Positions 32,189 through 43,575 are shown, counted from the first letter of the stretch. The stretch: DNA of 64,000 nt from Enoplolaimus lenunculus (GCA_030248215.1 JASANG010003984.1:558001-622000); one strand, 5' to 3'. Numbers and translations: made by a program. Notes: generated from the sequence alone by a model not told the origin.

Positions 32189-32194
32189 ATATAT
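32093..32194. repeat. (TA)n microsatellite
   Basis: About 45 TA units with a short GTATG interruption at the right. Confidence 0.97.
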
Positions 32195-32671
32195 GAAGAA
32201 ACTAGGACGTTCTATTTAGGTTTTGTAGCATACAAATTTCAAAATAGTATATATTGCTAGTTTATTTGTTAATAGATAATTTTTTCACTTTCCGGTTCCG
32301 GTATTTGTTCGCTTTGTGGTTCCGGTATTTTGTAATTCTGGTTGCATCCTTCTCTTCTTTTTTGTTTTATGCTTGGTTAATCTACTTTGTTGTTATTCTG
32401 TCAGTCTTTTAATTTCTCTCTCTCGTTGTTCGGTCGTCCCTGTTTGTTGCTTTGTATTCCGTTTTCGTTTCTATTCTCTTTCTAATTCACTACTCTTCGC
32501 TGTACCCCTAAAGGGTGGTTGTGTCGTGTCCAGATTTACACGGTGAATTAAACGGCTTTTAGACATGTATTGGGATCAAATTTCACACCAGAATATAGCT
32601 GTTTCCTAATGGTTTTCGGCTTAAATTTACGCTTATAGTCTGTAATGCTATAGCGCTTCGCGATTCTTACG
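32195..32671. other. unassigned non-coding DNA
   Basis: Pyrimidine-rich at 32330-32490 (CTT/TTC runs). Nothing coding recognised. Confidence 0.35.
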
Positions 32672-32822
32672 CAGGCCTGTAACCAGCTCACCTTGCTAGA
32701 GGGCTAAAAATTATTAGGAGGGACATACAACGGTTTACATTGACTCTTACAAGCAAGGTTGAAAATTTTCTAGGGGATCAAAGTTTTTTCCAGCTGCCGC
32801 CCCCTCCTTGGCTACGGGACTG
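32672..32822. mobile_element. family G MITE
   Basis: Ends CAGGCCTGTAACCAGCTCAC and CTTGGCTACGGGACTG. Confidence 0.85.
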
Positions 32823-32935
32823 TTTTTACATGGTTCGGAGGCTTGATTGTGTTGAACCAAGGTTCGATTTGTTTTGTTGATAAATATTAGAATTTTATCT
32901 TCTATCCTAAAAAGTTTTGTTAAGCTTAAGCTTAC

Positions 32936-33135
32936 CAATTTCAATGTGAAATGATCGGTTAACACAACAGTCGATAACATAGACCTTTCTCTGGACAAGG
33001 GTATCACGGACGACAATTCGTCGTGTGAAAACTCGTCGAACCAGTTGTGTTCTGAAATTTCATCGACTCGACAATTTGTCACATTGCGTACGGCAGTCTC
33101 GCTCGTTTCGTTCACGGCCGTTTCTTCGCGCAAGT
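32936..33135 (-). CDS. candidate internal exon
   Basis: On the minus strand a TAG acceptor precedes 33135 and GTAAGC follows 32936. The 200-bp segment is open, acidic and Ser/Thr/Glu-rich (VNETSETAVRN, DEFSHDELSS), with two N-glycosylation-type sites. Against it: the opposite strand is also open (33025-33231), and CGACAATTCGTCG-type inverted motifs like those at 3603-3770 lie inside, so a decayed foldback is a real alternative. Confidence 0.25.
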
Positions 33136-33432
33136 CTACTTTGTGAGTTCAACCAAGATCGAAGCGAACTCACAAATTTACCGGTTCCAAATTGGAATGA
33201 AAGAGGGATTGAGATCCATAACCGCAAGTGATTTCTGAAAAGCCATGAAACCTGTTTTGACTCTTATCTCAAAAGCACAAACAGGTGTTTCTGAACTTTG
33301 CTCGATACTACTTTTTCAACACCGAAATCCGAATCGGAACGTTTAATTTTCGCCCAATCCGTCAGACTGAATCCGAACCTATGTTACCACTCTGTGTTCA
33401 GCCGTAGTATTAATGCCTATAAAGTAAAATTG

Positions 33433-33605
33433 ACCAACAGTGGTGGAGCAGGCTACGGTGGGATGTCCCTAAAATTGCCGGATGAGATCCCCTTGCTACA
33501 ATCAAAATATTTTTCAAATTTTTTGTTTAAAATCTTGTTAGCGCGGCAGCCCTGCTTGGGGTGAGCGGTCCCCAAATGGCCGGTATCAGGGGTTGTTACT
33601 CCGGC
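33433..33605. mobile_element. family H repeat, copy 3
   Basis: Starts GTGGTGGAGCAGGCTACGG and ends TTGTTACTCCGGCCCT. The frame at 33298-33564 overlaps it and is not believed. Confidence 0.65.
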
Positions 33606-34121
33606 CCTATTGGCCAAGCCAGTGATGAATTAGGGACTTTTAAATACGGTGTTGCCGGTTTCATCATTTCACGTCCGCTTCTTGGTTTACAGGATCAAAT
33701 TTCGGTAAAATGTTTTGATTTTTAAGATCTTATTTTAGTAAAAATGGATTTGAAACTTTTGATAGTTTGACAACCTAAAATACGTCGTAAAATCAATGTT
33801 TATTCGGGCTTTTCAAAACGGTTTCTTATCGAATATTTTAGCCCTTAAACCCGGAGGAAGTGTATATACAATTGAAGGATCGTTGGGTAAATATGGATTT
33901 TTGATTTTATAGAAGCTTTTTGATCCACAGTTTGAAAATGAGGAATTCAAAATTTATGAATATTAAACCTTAGATTTCAGCTCGCATCAGGTGAGGTTTT
34001 TTAAATGTCAAAATTTGACAGATATAAAGCACTTGAATACGAGTTAACTTAGAACGTATTCGTAGAGTTTTTGTATAGTAAAAGCTAAATTGGTATTTCA
34101 ACGACTTTAATACTTGAAAAT
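33606..34121. other. unassigned non-coding DNA
   Basis: Nothing recognised. Confidence 0.35.
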
Positions 34122-34965
34122 GGTCCATGTTACTTTTAGGAGCGTCCAGGTTTCTGATGGGTCTGTAAAAGAGTAGGTTTAGATGATAGTTTACAGTTTT
34201 TTTGCTTAGGCTTAGGCTTATGAACACATTTTTGCAACACTTAGGTTTAGGCTTTAGACTTAGGAACACATTTTACCACGCTGGCTTAGGCTTACGCTTA
34301 GGCTTAGGCTTAGTAACTCATTTTTGCAACGCTTAGGCGTAGGCTTACGCTTAGGCTTAATAACTCATTTTTGCAACGCTTAGGCTTAGGTGTAGGCTTA
34401 GGCTTAGGCTTAGTAACTCATTTTTGCAACGCTTAGGCTTATGCTTAGGCTTAGGTGTAGGCTTAGTAACTCATTTTTGCAACGCTTAGGCTTATGCTTA
34501 GGCTTAGGCGTAGGTTTAGTAACTCATTTTTGCAACGCTTAGGCTTAGGCGTAGGCTTAGGCTTAGGCTTAGTAACTCATTTTTGCAACGCTTAGGCTTA
34601 TGCTTAGGCTTAGGCGTAGGTTTAGTAACTCATTTTTGCAACGCTTAGGCTTAGGCGTAGGCTTAGGCTTAGGCTTAGTAACTCATTTTTGCAACGCTTA
34701 GGCTTAGGCGTAGGCTTAGGCTTAGGCTTAGTAACTCATTTTTGCAACGCTTAGGCTTATGCTTAGGCTTAGGCGTAGGTTTAGTAACTCATTTTTGCAA
34801 CGCTTAGGCTTAGGCGTAGGCTTAGGCTTAGGCTTAGTAACTCATTTTTGCAACGCTTAGGCTTATTCTTAGGCTTAGGCTTAGTAACTTATTTTTGCAA
34901 CACTTAGGCTTAGGTTTAGGAATACGCTTAATCTACTGCTACATCCCAAAAAGTAACATTTGCCC
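34122..34965. mobile_element. family C MITE with expanded core
   Basis: Both family C ends are present (GGTCCATGTTACTTTTAGG; AAAAAGTAACATTTGCCC). The usual core of about 120 bp has grown to about 720 bp by tandem amplification, so this single MITE is 844 bp long. Confidence 0.95.
34267..34885 (+). repeat. 53-bp minisatellite, about 12 units
   Basis: The unit is TAACTCATTTTTGCAACG followed by TTAGGC-type hexamers. Starts of TAACTCA fall at 34314, 34361, then every 53 bp from 34414 to 34838, with shorter 47-bp units at both edges. Two unit types alternate (one with CTTATGC and GGTTTAG, one with CTTAGGC and GGCTTAG), giving a 106-bp higher-order period over part of the array. Confidence 0.95.
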
Positions 34966-35320
34966 TTGAAATTGATTTGCTTTTCTGCTTTTAACATTCT
35001 AACAAATACGCAGTATGGGTTCAAGTTTAAACGTTGAACCTAATAAGATCTCGATCTGTACTTAGTAAAACATTCATGTGATTGTCATAGTATCGTTTAG
35101 ATCACAGATTAAAGCATCTATTCACATTCTCTGAATTTGTTGAGGTACAGGTTGTAGTTTCTTAATTTTTTTGGTTTTTTTCCGGCTGAGTCAATTTTTC
35201 CGGAAGAGACCGACACTGCATCTAAGGCCGTTCAGTTGGCTACACGTGCGACTATGGGCGTCTGAGCTTTACATTGTGAACATAAATGCCTTCAAAACCC
35301 GTGGGAGTGGTCTTGGCAAA
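34966..35320. other. unassigned non-coding DNA
   Basis: Nothing recognised. Confidence 0.35.
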
Positions 35321-35566
35321 CACAAAAAAGTATATCTGAATTTATTCAGAAAAGTATTTTCTGTGACAAATCTGACATTTTTTTCTAATATTTAAGACAC
35401 TTTTTGTAAAAATAACTTGAAAACAGTTAATTTGCAGACTTAATTTCAAAACTTTTCTTGATAACTTTTCTGTTATAACAGAAATACTTTTCATGTGAAC
35501 CTTGCTAATTATATTTCTTAAATGTAAGAATTTTTTTCTTAAATATCAGAAATATTATTTTAAGTG
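35321..35566. mobile_element. family Q element
   Basis: Left end CACAAAAAAGTATATCTGAA, right end CAGAAATATTATTTTAAGTG. AATATTTAAGACACTTTTTG occurs internally. Confidence 0.65.
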
Positions 35567-35710
35567 CAACCTTAGTTATAGTAAAGTTTGAATCTGAAAA
35601 ACAAATTGAACCGAAGCGAGCATAAAACTTAACATGAGCTAGACATAGTTTTAGTGTTCCTTGTACAGCAGTCGCAAAGCGTTTCTTGGTTTATACGTGT
35701 AGTCAAACGT

Positions 35711-35963
35711 CACCCTGTAAACCCAGTGAGTTGATTTTAACTCAGTATGAGTTGAATCGTTCAATGTGAGTTAGGACTTTCAGAACTCAAAATTCTGAGT
35801 CAATAAATCTCACTCTGAGATAAATAGTCAACTTACGCGGCATCAACTGAACTCAAAGTGAAGATCAACTCAACTTAGAGTGAGTTAATGTTTAGTGTTA
35901 TTAACTCAGAAATAACTAATTCTCCAGCTGAGTTGGTTAATCAACTCATTGGAACTTACAGCG
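35711..35963. mobile_element. family B MITE
   Basis: CACCCTGTAAACCCAGTGAG and TTGGAACTTACAGCG at the ends. Reverse orientation relative to 29071-29285. Confidence 0.85.
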
Positions 35964-36419
35964 TTTTAGCTGCGCATCTGACATAAGCAATTTATATTGC
36001 TAGATGCTTTAACTATTAAGGTATACTTCCGTTTTCTACACGTTTACTAACCAGTTATTTCAATGCGGCTAAAGCTGTTTATCGCTTGTTTTGAAATCTG
36101 TGTTTACGCCGGAAACACAAATTTTACCGGATGTTTTTGTAGCATTTCGCGATACAAAGTTTTCAATATTTTGACTCAAACTTGCTTGCATCTCAAGCCG
36201 ATTGGCAATCATAGTGCGAATAAACATTATAAACAAAACCGAATATGCTGCACATTCGTTGTCAAATTATTTACTGTCGACAGAAACTTTGAAATTTCAG
36301 ACACATTCATGATTATTAAACTCATTTCCACATGAATATTTGCAATTTCATACCTTTGTTTACTGCACTGTTGGTGCTTTGGCAAATGCAATGACGTTAA
36401 TGGATGCTAAATCTGGTAT
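35964..36419. other. unassigned non-coding DNA
   Basis: A 90-codon plus-strand frame (36063-36335) has no splice context. Nothing recognised. Confidence 0.35.
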
Positions 36420-36439
36420 CAAAACGATACTAAGCGAAT

Positions 36440-36600
36440 CGTATCAAATACCAGGGTGGAGGCCCTCAAACTCGCGATAGAAGCGAATGCGAAGCCAGAC
36501 GCATTTTAAAACTTAAGCGGTTTTCGTTTCAACCGGTTAGGGTTGGAGGTATGGGGGGGTGGCTGTTTCGGCCCCCTGCTCCCAATCTTATTATTGCAAA
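36440..36600 (+). repeat. family F dispersed repeat, copy 2
   Basis: GCGAAGCCAGACGCATTTTA and TTTTCGTTTCAACCGGTTAG match 5920-6000. A GGCTGTTTCGGCC palindrome is near the end. Confidence 0.5.
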
Positions 36601-36890
36601 AATATTATTTTGCAACATTCCCTATTGGATATTTCCATCACAACCCGAATCTAAATTGTTAGAACAGATCTAAAATATTTCACATTTATTAATTGTTCGC
36701 TTCTGCCAATCTCAAATCGTGGTTATATGTTTGTCCATATTCTTGTCGCCAAGCCCCGGCGAAACACGTGAACACATAATTGGCTTGCAATTTTTGAACG
36801 CGTACGCTCAAAGCGACGCCGCAAAACACTGCTTAAACACTTTTTAGAAGTTAAGAAAGTAAACTTTACTGAAACTATTTTATTGTAAGT

Positions 36891-37065
36891 TTCATTGAGT
36901 TGATTTGAACTCAGAACGAATTGAATCGACTCAAAACACTCCATTGTGAATTAGGACAATTTGACATTATATTTCTGGGTTGATTCATCTTTTCTGAGCT
37001 GAGTGAAATAATCAACTTATCAGGAATCAACTCTAACTGAACATGAGAATCAAATCAATTCAAAG
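36891..37065. mobile_element. family B MITE, truncated
   Basis: Left end TATTGTAAGTTTCATTGAG. Cut off after about 175 bp. Confidence 0.75.
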
Positions 37066-37090
37066 ATTTCAGAATCCGTCACCAGTTACC

Positions 37091-37266
37091 GAGCCCGAAG
37101 TTAACGGTGGGGGTGCAAGGACGGCCCAGCCCCCCCGGAACACAATTTTGTCCCCCCGCCCTAGAAAATTTTCAACCTTGCTTGCAAAGTCATTGAAAAG
37201 CCTTGTACGCCCCTCCGGCAAAAATGTTTAGTACACCCTGTCAAGGTGATCTGCCTACAGGGGACT
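37091..37266. mobile_element. family G MITE
   Basis: Reverse orientation. TTTTCAACCTTGCTTGCAAA and CCTTGTACGCCCCTCC landmarks. Left tip diverged. Confidence 0.75.
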
Positions 37267-37723
37267 GCTGGTTTACGCTCATGAACTGCGGAATATTTTG
37301 CAAAGTTTAATGATTTTAAGCTAGTTCAATCGTCAATCACTCTGCAAGCTGTTTTAGCTTAAAACTAGCCAGCTTCTACCGTAGATCTTATTATTAACTT
37401 ATTTCAGTTATTTTGACACTTTAGCTAAGTAACTGTTTAAAATTTTTTAACTTCATCAAAAATTCATACGAATCTTAGTTGTTGTTTAATTCGCGTTTTC
37501 GCTAAACATATGTTCCGTTTTGTGGTGGTTTAAGCCATTTTTTTGTAAATATTTCGAAAAATATAATTTATTCCTGGTCATTTTGGCATATTTTAACGGC
37601 GTTTATGTTAACTTTTGCACCAGTTGCTGTTTTTGATGGAGTTTTGATGAAATTTATATATATATCTGTATTTTTAGACAATATCAACGCTTATAAATGT
37701 TGCCGAGCCAACAAATACTGTAT
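37267..37723. other. unassigned AT-rich DNA
   Basis: Nothing recognised. Confidence 0.35.
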
Positions 37724-37993
37724 ACTGCATTAAATTCAAGTGAATTGATTTTAAATCAGAATGACGTTAATTGCTCAGTATGATTTTGGACTTTTAAAAT
37801 TCTGAGGTTATTTTGAGTTAATTATTGAAGTCACCCGCAATCAACTCAACTTAAAATGAGGATCAGCTGAACTCAGAGTGAGTTAATGTGTCAGGGACAC
37901 ATCCCGATGGTCGCAGCCGTAACAAATGTTTATTGATTTAAACTCAGATATCATTGGCCGAGTTGATTAATCAGCCCATTGGAATTTAAGGTG
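37724..37993. mobile_element. family B MITE with foreign insert
   Basis: The B body is interrupted near 37893-37935 by about 40 bp (CAGGGACACATCCCGATGG) not found in other copies. Confidence 0.7.
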
Positions 37994-38001
37994 TATTCAT
38001 T

Positions 38002-38056
38002 CTTACAAGAGTAATAATAGTTTGTAATACTGAGAGTGCACGTGCACTCTTGTAAG
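38002..38056. mobile_element. family P mini-element
   Basis: Ends CTTACAAGAGT and ACTCTTGTAAG are inverted, enclosing a perfect palindrome AGAGTGCACGTGCACTCT. Related ends bound 57901-58207. Confidence 0.6.
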
Positions 38057-38149
38057 ATTTTTACGCTAAAGTTAGTTGACAACGGAACCGTTAAACTACG
38101 AATTACTTAACAATTTCACATTTCTCGCACAAATCTTATCTCGTCTAAA

Positions 38150-38215
38150 ACTATGCCTTTTAATCCTAAGCTTACGCCTAAACTTAAGCCTGAGTTTAAT
38201 TCACATAACTTTACC
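38150..38215. repeat. decayed CCTAAG hexamer array
   Basis: CTAAGCTTACGCCTAAAC and AAGCCTGAG remnants of a C/D core. Confidence 0.45.
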
Positions 38216-38923
38216 TAGTAGCATCGCGATGCTTGCATCTAATTGCCAACACAGAGGTACGCATTACGTATTTTGTCGGTAAATATAATTGTGACTCACG
38301 AAAAGGTTATACGAAAACTAACAGGTCTGCCTTCGTTTTCAGGTTCGAAACCTACTTTACAGTCATTTTCCGGTTCCGAACTTTCAAAACCTATTCATGC
38401 GATGTCTTAAATTTCAACCAGGTCTAATCGTTTGATTACAACTTGGCAAAGCGGTTTCACACCTGGATAAATTTAGTGAATTTTAATACCAAACCCGGCT
38501 ACGTGAAAGAACCAGCACTGTTACGGAGTAACCAATGAAATCCAAGAAGGTCGTAGTGTCTTCGTTAGTAACAATATAATTTAATTTCAAGTAAAATTAC
38601 ACGTATGTTAAACGAATCAATTTGTACACAAACCTTGTATATGTTAGGGTTCAACCCGATACCAAAACAACGACGGACCCGGAGCCAGATAATCTAATAT
38701 CCGGCCGGAACTGGAGTCGAATAATCAATTCAAACGTAACAGTAGATTGCATTTAAACAACAGAACGTAGCTAACAGTTCATCCTTAAATAGCCTAAGGT
38801 ATCCACAGTGTTTGCATGGCAAAGCTTAACGGCTCACGCCGATGGCTCTTTAACACTTCAACAACACCCGTATTCCAATATTCTATGATTTTGTAACGTT
38901 GCGTTCAGTTGCAATACTGGTTT
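38216..38923. other. unassigned non-coding DNA
   Basis: Nothing recognised. Confidence 0.35.
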
Positions 38924-39112
38924 GGCGCATGTTACTTTTAATGGTAACCAGTTTTCCGTAGGTACTATGTAATAGAGTTGGCTAGAATTAAGGCTTTTTT
39001 GCTTAGGCTTAGGCTTAGTTACACACATCTTTACGCTGAAGTTTAGGCTTAGCCTTAGGTGTTTAGTAATATGCTAAGATATATACTGTTATCCCGTGAA
39101 ATAACACTGGTC
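38924..39112. mobile_element. family C MITE, diverged
   Basis: GGCGCATGTTACTTTTAATG at the left. TTTTTTGCTTAGGCTTAGG core. Right end AAATAACACTGGTC. Confidence 0.75.
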
Positions 39113-39229
39113 ATCTTTATCATGGTTTCCAGTGTTATTGTAACCCCCAAAAATTATGAACGTACACGGGCACATGCAAACATTTACATTACCTGTATGA
39201 CAAAAAGTAAGTAAATCAGTTCTATGGTA

Positions 39230-39684
39230 CTCTAGTGACCCGAATAAGAAGGTGGACTGATATTTATTTGGCCTCTCCAGAGGATACCCCCTTGTTATTC
39301 GGTTACGGACTGTTATTTATTTTCAAACAGCCCTCCGCCACCCTTCCTAACTGATATATATCCGGTATTGCAACTATCTGTTGAATTAAACGCTTTTTGC
39401 GTTTCATCAAAAGCTTAAGCGATAATGCAAGGTTATACTTTGGAACGTAACTTTCAAAACTTAAGTGCGCTTTAAAATTTCGAACAGAAGTTTAGTTTGG
39501 TCCTTTAGTCATTTATGCACTACATTTAGGGATGATTAACATTTATGAACTGTAATTAGGGTTTAGGGACTCTCTCTCCGCTTACGGACACGTATTAAGG
39601 ATACGGACCCCTATCGATTGGAGCTCAAGATGGGGACCACCCCGTCTTTTTGCCCCCCCCCCCGTCTTATTCGGGTCACTACAG
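39230..39684. mobile_element. family E MITE, full length
   Basis: 455 bp, TA on both sides, orientation opposite to 21397-21836. Confidence 0.9.
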
Positions 39685-40020
39685 TAGTTGGCATAAATAC
39701 AAATGATGGTTTCATTTTTTTTAATTTTTATAAAGATTATTCAGCAAGTTAAAATACCGGAGCCAGTTGCGTGATAGGCAAATTAGAAATACTTTACAAA
39801 CGCACCTTTATCGCCTATTTGATGGCAATAAATATGTCTGGAATTGGTGTTCGTACTCCCCAAAAATTTGGCCTTCGACGCTATTTCAATGTCTAAATCA
39901 GAAGAGTACACCTAAAAAATCTAAGGATCTGTTCAACCGAACGGGGCCCTGCATCAAATCAAAACATTTCAACAGGAGCCCAATCAAGCAATGTAAGCTA
40001 GCTTCTAGCTCGCATGTTTT

Positions 40021-40137
40021 TTCATTGGCTGATGCCTTAATGTTAATGTTTTACAATGTTTTGATTGGCTGATGCCTAAATGTTAATGTTTTACAATGTT
40101 TTGATTGGCTGATGCCTTAATATTAATGTTTTACAAA
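40021..40137 (+). repeat. three 40-bp tandem units carrying CCAAT-type boxes
   Basis: The unit TGATTGGCTGATGCC... repeats at 40021, 40061 and 40101. ATTGGCT is an inverted CCAAT box, so three such boxes are spaced exactly 40 bp apart. Confidence 0.85.
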
Positions 40138-40249
40138 AATAGTTTCGCGATCGGATTGGTGAAAAATGTTATATTTTTAGATTTAATACATTTGATGCAA
40201 AAATTTTAGTTCTGAGATAGTTTCGTTTTTTTCGGTTTATCATTGCTTC

Positions 40250-40372
40250 CTGGTTGCGCCGATGGGGCGGGTTTCTAAAGTAAATGTTTTCCACCCGACG
40301 GTTTGAGGTTCGAATCTTAGCTTGAAATTAAACGTCAGTTGAAATGAAAAAACACTCATCGGGAAAAAGGTT
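40250..40372 (+). repeat. SINE-like repeat with B box, copy 2
   Basis: TTGAGGTTCGAATCTTAGC and a GAAATTAAACGTCAGTTGAA tail match 27340-27412. The 5' part (GGGGCGGGTTTCTAAAGTAA) is different in the two copies. Confidence 0.5.
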
Positions 40373-40541
40373 ACGTTTAACATTTAAATCGACCTTTGCG
40401 TTTGCAAAATGTTTAACTTTCAATCTCGGATTGGATTTGCTAACAACTGTTTCTAATGTCGGTAATTATATCCGGTACCATGTCCAACTCGCTTCCAAAC
40501 CTCAAGGTTTGAATTGATTTATTGCTAATTTTTATTCAAAC

Positions 40542-40719
40542 AGCCGTGATTCGCACGAAACCTTCTAGTGTTTCTGCCCAGAGAGTCCCGTTACGAGGCA
40601 AGGCGCTCTGTTGTCCCTTTGAAAAATTGCACCCACGAAACGTTTTCGCTCCGCTTGTAACTTATTCAAATATCCCACTTGCTTCGCCTGATATGTTGCT
40701 GCCTCACCCCTTGTGCCGT
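40542..40719 (+). CDS. candidate exon
   Basis: TGCTAATTTTTATTCAAACAG is a good 3' splice site before 40544 and GTAAGG after 40719 a good donor. Only one frame is open between them, giving about 59 residues (VIRTKPSSVSAQRVPLRG... to PLCR), basic, with Cys and Pro and no recognised domain. It lies about 400 bp after the CCAAT-box array. It could be chance. Confidence 0.25.
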
Positions 40720-40799
40720 GTAAGGCTGACTACAACTACAGAACCCCCAGTAAACCGTGCATTTGGGTTGTTTTGACGTAAGACTTTCACTCTGGTAGC

Positions 40800-41454
40800 A
40801 ATTTGGCCAAATTCGCTAGTCAGTTATCTAAAACAATTAGGCTTTACTTGTAAGCGATTTAGATAAATTAAAGCTGGCCAAGAAAGAGCCTTGTGCGACA
40901 GCATAAACCCTGTTGCGTATTTATCTATAAATTTAACTGTAAGGTAAATGCTTGAGCGGTTTTAAGATAACTACAGACAGGAGTGTACGAAATTAATAGT
41001 AGAAGACTCGAGTGAGTTAGTAATACGTTAACCTAAGCATATTGAAAGTTAATGGCAATTGATGACTGTATTTTCTTAAAAAAGACTTAGCTAATATTTT
41101 TTAAATTTTATATTTTTTTTGAAATGTTTTTTTAAATATAGACTGTATTGTTGTAGGTACTCGCTAAACGCTTAAACTAACTTGATTTCAACATAAGGTA
41201 ATCCAGCTGTATTAAAACAACTTTCTAGAGTAACTAAACTAAAAAGTAGGTTTAGGCTTAAACTCATTTAAAATCTTACATATTTTCAGTTTAAGCTTAA
41301 CTTACTGACGAACTCTTAGATACGCATAATTTCAAGGCTGTATTTGTAACTTAAACTAAAAATAAGTTAACTTAAACTCGTATTAATTTTCCAAATGTTT
41401 TTCTCTAAAGAAACGCATTTTGGATTGTACGTAGCAGATATCGTCAGTTTATTA
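40800..41454. other. unassigned AT-rich DNA
   Basis: Contains several TTAACTTAAACT-like degenerate repeats around 41160-41390. Nothing coding recognised. Confidence 0.35.
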
Positions 41455-41856
41455 CTGTAGTGACCCGAATAAGAGTGGGGGACTGATATTTATTTGGCCT
41501 CTCCAGAGAGTACCCCCTTGTTATCCGGTTACGGACTGTTATTTATTTCTTTACATGCCCTCTACCGCCCTTTGTTGCTGATATTTAATTCGGTATTGCA
41601 ATTATCCGCTGAATTAAACGTTGATTTGTCTAGAATCAAAAGCTTGAGCTATAATGTAACGTTGTACTTAGGAATGCACTTTCAAAACTTAAGTATGCTT
41701 TAAAGTTTCGAACTGAACTTTATTTGGTCCCGGAGTCATTTATACACTACAATTGGGATAATTGACATTTATGGACTCTAATTAGAGTTTAAAAACTCTA
41801 TCCGCTTCCGGACGCTTACTAAGGATACGGACTCTTATTGACTGGCACTCAAAATG
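41455..41856. mobile_element. family E MITE, right end replaced
   Basis: The left end CTGTAGTGACCCGAATAAG is intact. The copy runs to TGGCACTCAAAATG and is then joined to a partial family D element. Confidence 0.85.
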
Positions 41857-41860
41857 AAAA

Positions 41861-41931
41861 GGTTAAGCTTATTCTATTACTGTCCCGCAGAAAAACGTTC
41901 ACTCCTGATCTTTACATGTGGCAAGTTGTAA
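41861..41931. mobile_element. family D fragment
   Basis: AAGCTTATTCTATTACTGTC and CCTGATCTTTACATGTGGC, one end only. Confidence 0.7.
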
Positions 41932-41992
41932 AACAACCGAATTGCAGTTTATGCAGGTTTACAAACGTACTAAAATGTAGCGCATTCCGGTA

Positions 41993-42150
41993 TGGCCCGT
42001 AGCGACGGAGGGGTTACGCATAAGGGGCTCAACCGCAAGAGAAAACCCCCTAGAAAATTTACAACGTTGCTTGTAAGTCAACGGAAACAATTGTATGCCA
42101 CTCCTGAAAATTTTTTAACCCCTCAGCACGGATGACCTGGCATGGGCCTG
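41993..42150. mobile_element. family G MITE
   Basis: Reverse orientation. CCCTAGAAAATTTACAACG and TTGTATGCCACTCCTG landmarks. Confidence 0.75.
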
Positions 42151-42470
42151 AAACCGGTCGTTTGACTATCTCCATTTGTTCGGTTCAAACTTAGTTACCA
42201 GCAACTTGCGACTACCGTTGCACAAATGCAACAATATAAGGAATAAGCCTAACCCTAAACGCTACAGCAACATGTGGCGTTAACTGCCCCAGCTTAAAAT
42301 TTTTTTCAGAATGGAAATATAGTACTAAGGTTAAAGTTTAGACAAACCGTTGATTTGTGCTAAACGTACCAACCTAAAACTGACCCTAAAAGTAATCTTT
42401 TAGTTTTTCTTTCTTAGCTGAATAAATGTCACACTGCGTGGGTCGTAATTATTTAAAGTCCAGGGTTGCG
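42151..42470. other. unassigned non-coding DNA
   Basis: Nothing recognised. Confidence 0.35.
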
Positions 42471-42551
42471 CTATACTAGCCGCAGGGTGCCGTGTGTCAT
42501 AAATAAAACTAAATTTCTGATATACCGCGCGGCGAGTATAGCGCAGCCCTA
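42471..42551. mobile_element. family M MITE, short
   Basis: Ends AGGGTTGCGCTATACTAGCC and GCGAGTATAGCGCAGCCCT are perfect-to-near-perfect inverted repeats around about 45 bp. Confidence 0.85.
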
Positions 42552-42752
42552 ACATAGGCCGAGGCAGGTAGTCGCAAACGCCTATAGCAATTATTGCCAG
42601 TTAGTGATAAGTCTGGTAACTTTTTAAGCAATGAATTATGAGCTTCGTAGCTTTAATACAATTTTTGAATGGAGATTACCACATCTTTCACAGTACCATT
42701 TCGCTTGTTTGCGCAACTATTACTAACTGAATATAAATGCTACAGACGTGTA

Positions 42753-42962
42753 CACTACAAAAAATGGTGAGTCAAATTGATTCTCTCCGAAATAGGCTCT
42801 ATGGGACTACACAAACTGAGTCAAATTCGACTCCACCATAGTCAAACATGCGACTCAGTGAATCGAATTTGACTCTGCCGGAGTCGAATTATGACTCAAT
42901 TTGTGTAGTCCCGTAGAGCCTATTTCGGAGAGAGTCCATTTGACTCACCATTTCTTGCTGTG
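42753..42962. mobile_element. family A foldback MITE
   Basis: TA on both sides. CACTACAAAAAATGG and CCATTTCTTGCTGTG ends. Confidence 0.9.
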
Positions 42963-42985
42963 TAAGAAAATCAGCCTCAGAGTCT

Positions 42986-43454
42986 GTATTCTCAAATCCA
43001 TATAGCCCCTATCACAAGTTAGTAATAGGATTTCAAACTAATCAACTGCTGCCATTGTACATCTCAAAAGTTGCACAGAAATACACTAAATTAACTGTAA
43101 ATTGCAGTGAGTTGATTTTAACACAGAGTGAGTTAAATTACTCAGTCTGAGTTAGGACTATCAGAACTCAGATTTGTGAGTTGGTTCAACTCTATCGGAG
43201 TTAACTGATCAACTCACCCGGAATCATATCAACTGAGAGCGAAAATCAGTTCAACTCAGAGTGAGTTAATGCTTATTGTTATTAACTCAGAAATAACTAA
43301 CTCACTAGCTGAGTTGATTATTTAACTCATTGGAATTTACAGTGTTGAATGCAATAAATGTGATTAATTTCACAAATCTCACCATTTCCTAGTTCGAAAG
43401 TTACAACCTTTACCATCAACTGGTACTAGATGCTACACACATTTGAGAATACGG
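42986..43454. mobile_element. family U element with nested family B
   Basis: Left end TATTCTCAAATCCATATAGC, right end GATGCTACACACATTTGAGAATA. A complete B copy lies at the centre, leaving about 215 bp of U. Confidence 0.75.
43093..43344. mobile_element. family B MITE nested in U
   Basis: Ends ACTGTAAATTGCAGTGAG and TTGGAATTTACAGTG. Confidence 0.9.
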
Positions 43455-43575
43455 GTCAGGTTTTTTTAGATATTATTTGTCTCTGTCACGTTTAATTCTC
43501 ACAAATGCATATCAATTTTTATCAGTTAGTAATAGATTTTCAAACAAATTTGGCTTCAGTCTTGTAGTTATGATT

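Noticed and set aside
34267-34885. CRISPR-like array of direct repeats with spacers
   Set aside because: Units of 53 bp are repeated whole with no unique spacers, and the array lies between family C transposon ends in a eukaryotic sequence.
36063-36335. 90-codon ORF
   Set aside because: No splice context and no resemblance to a protein family; chance length in this window.
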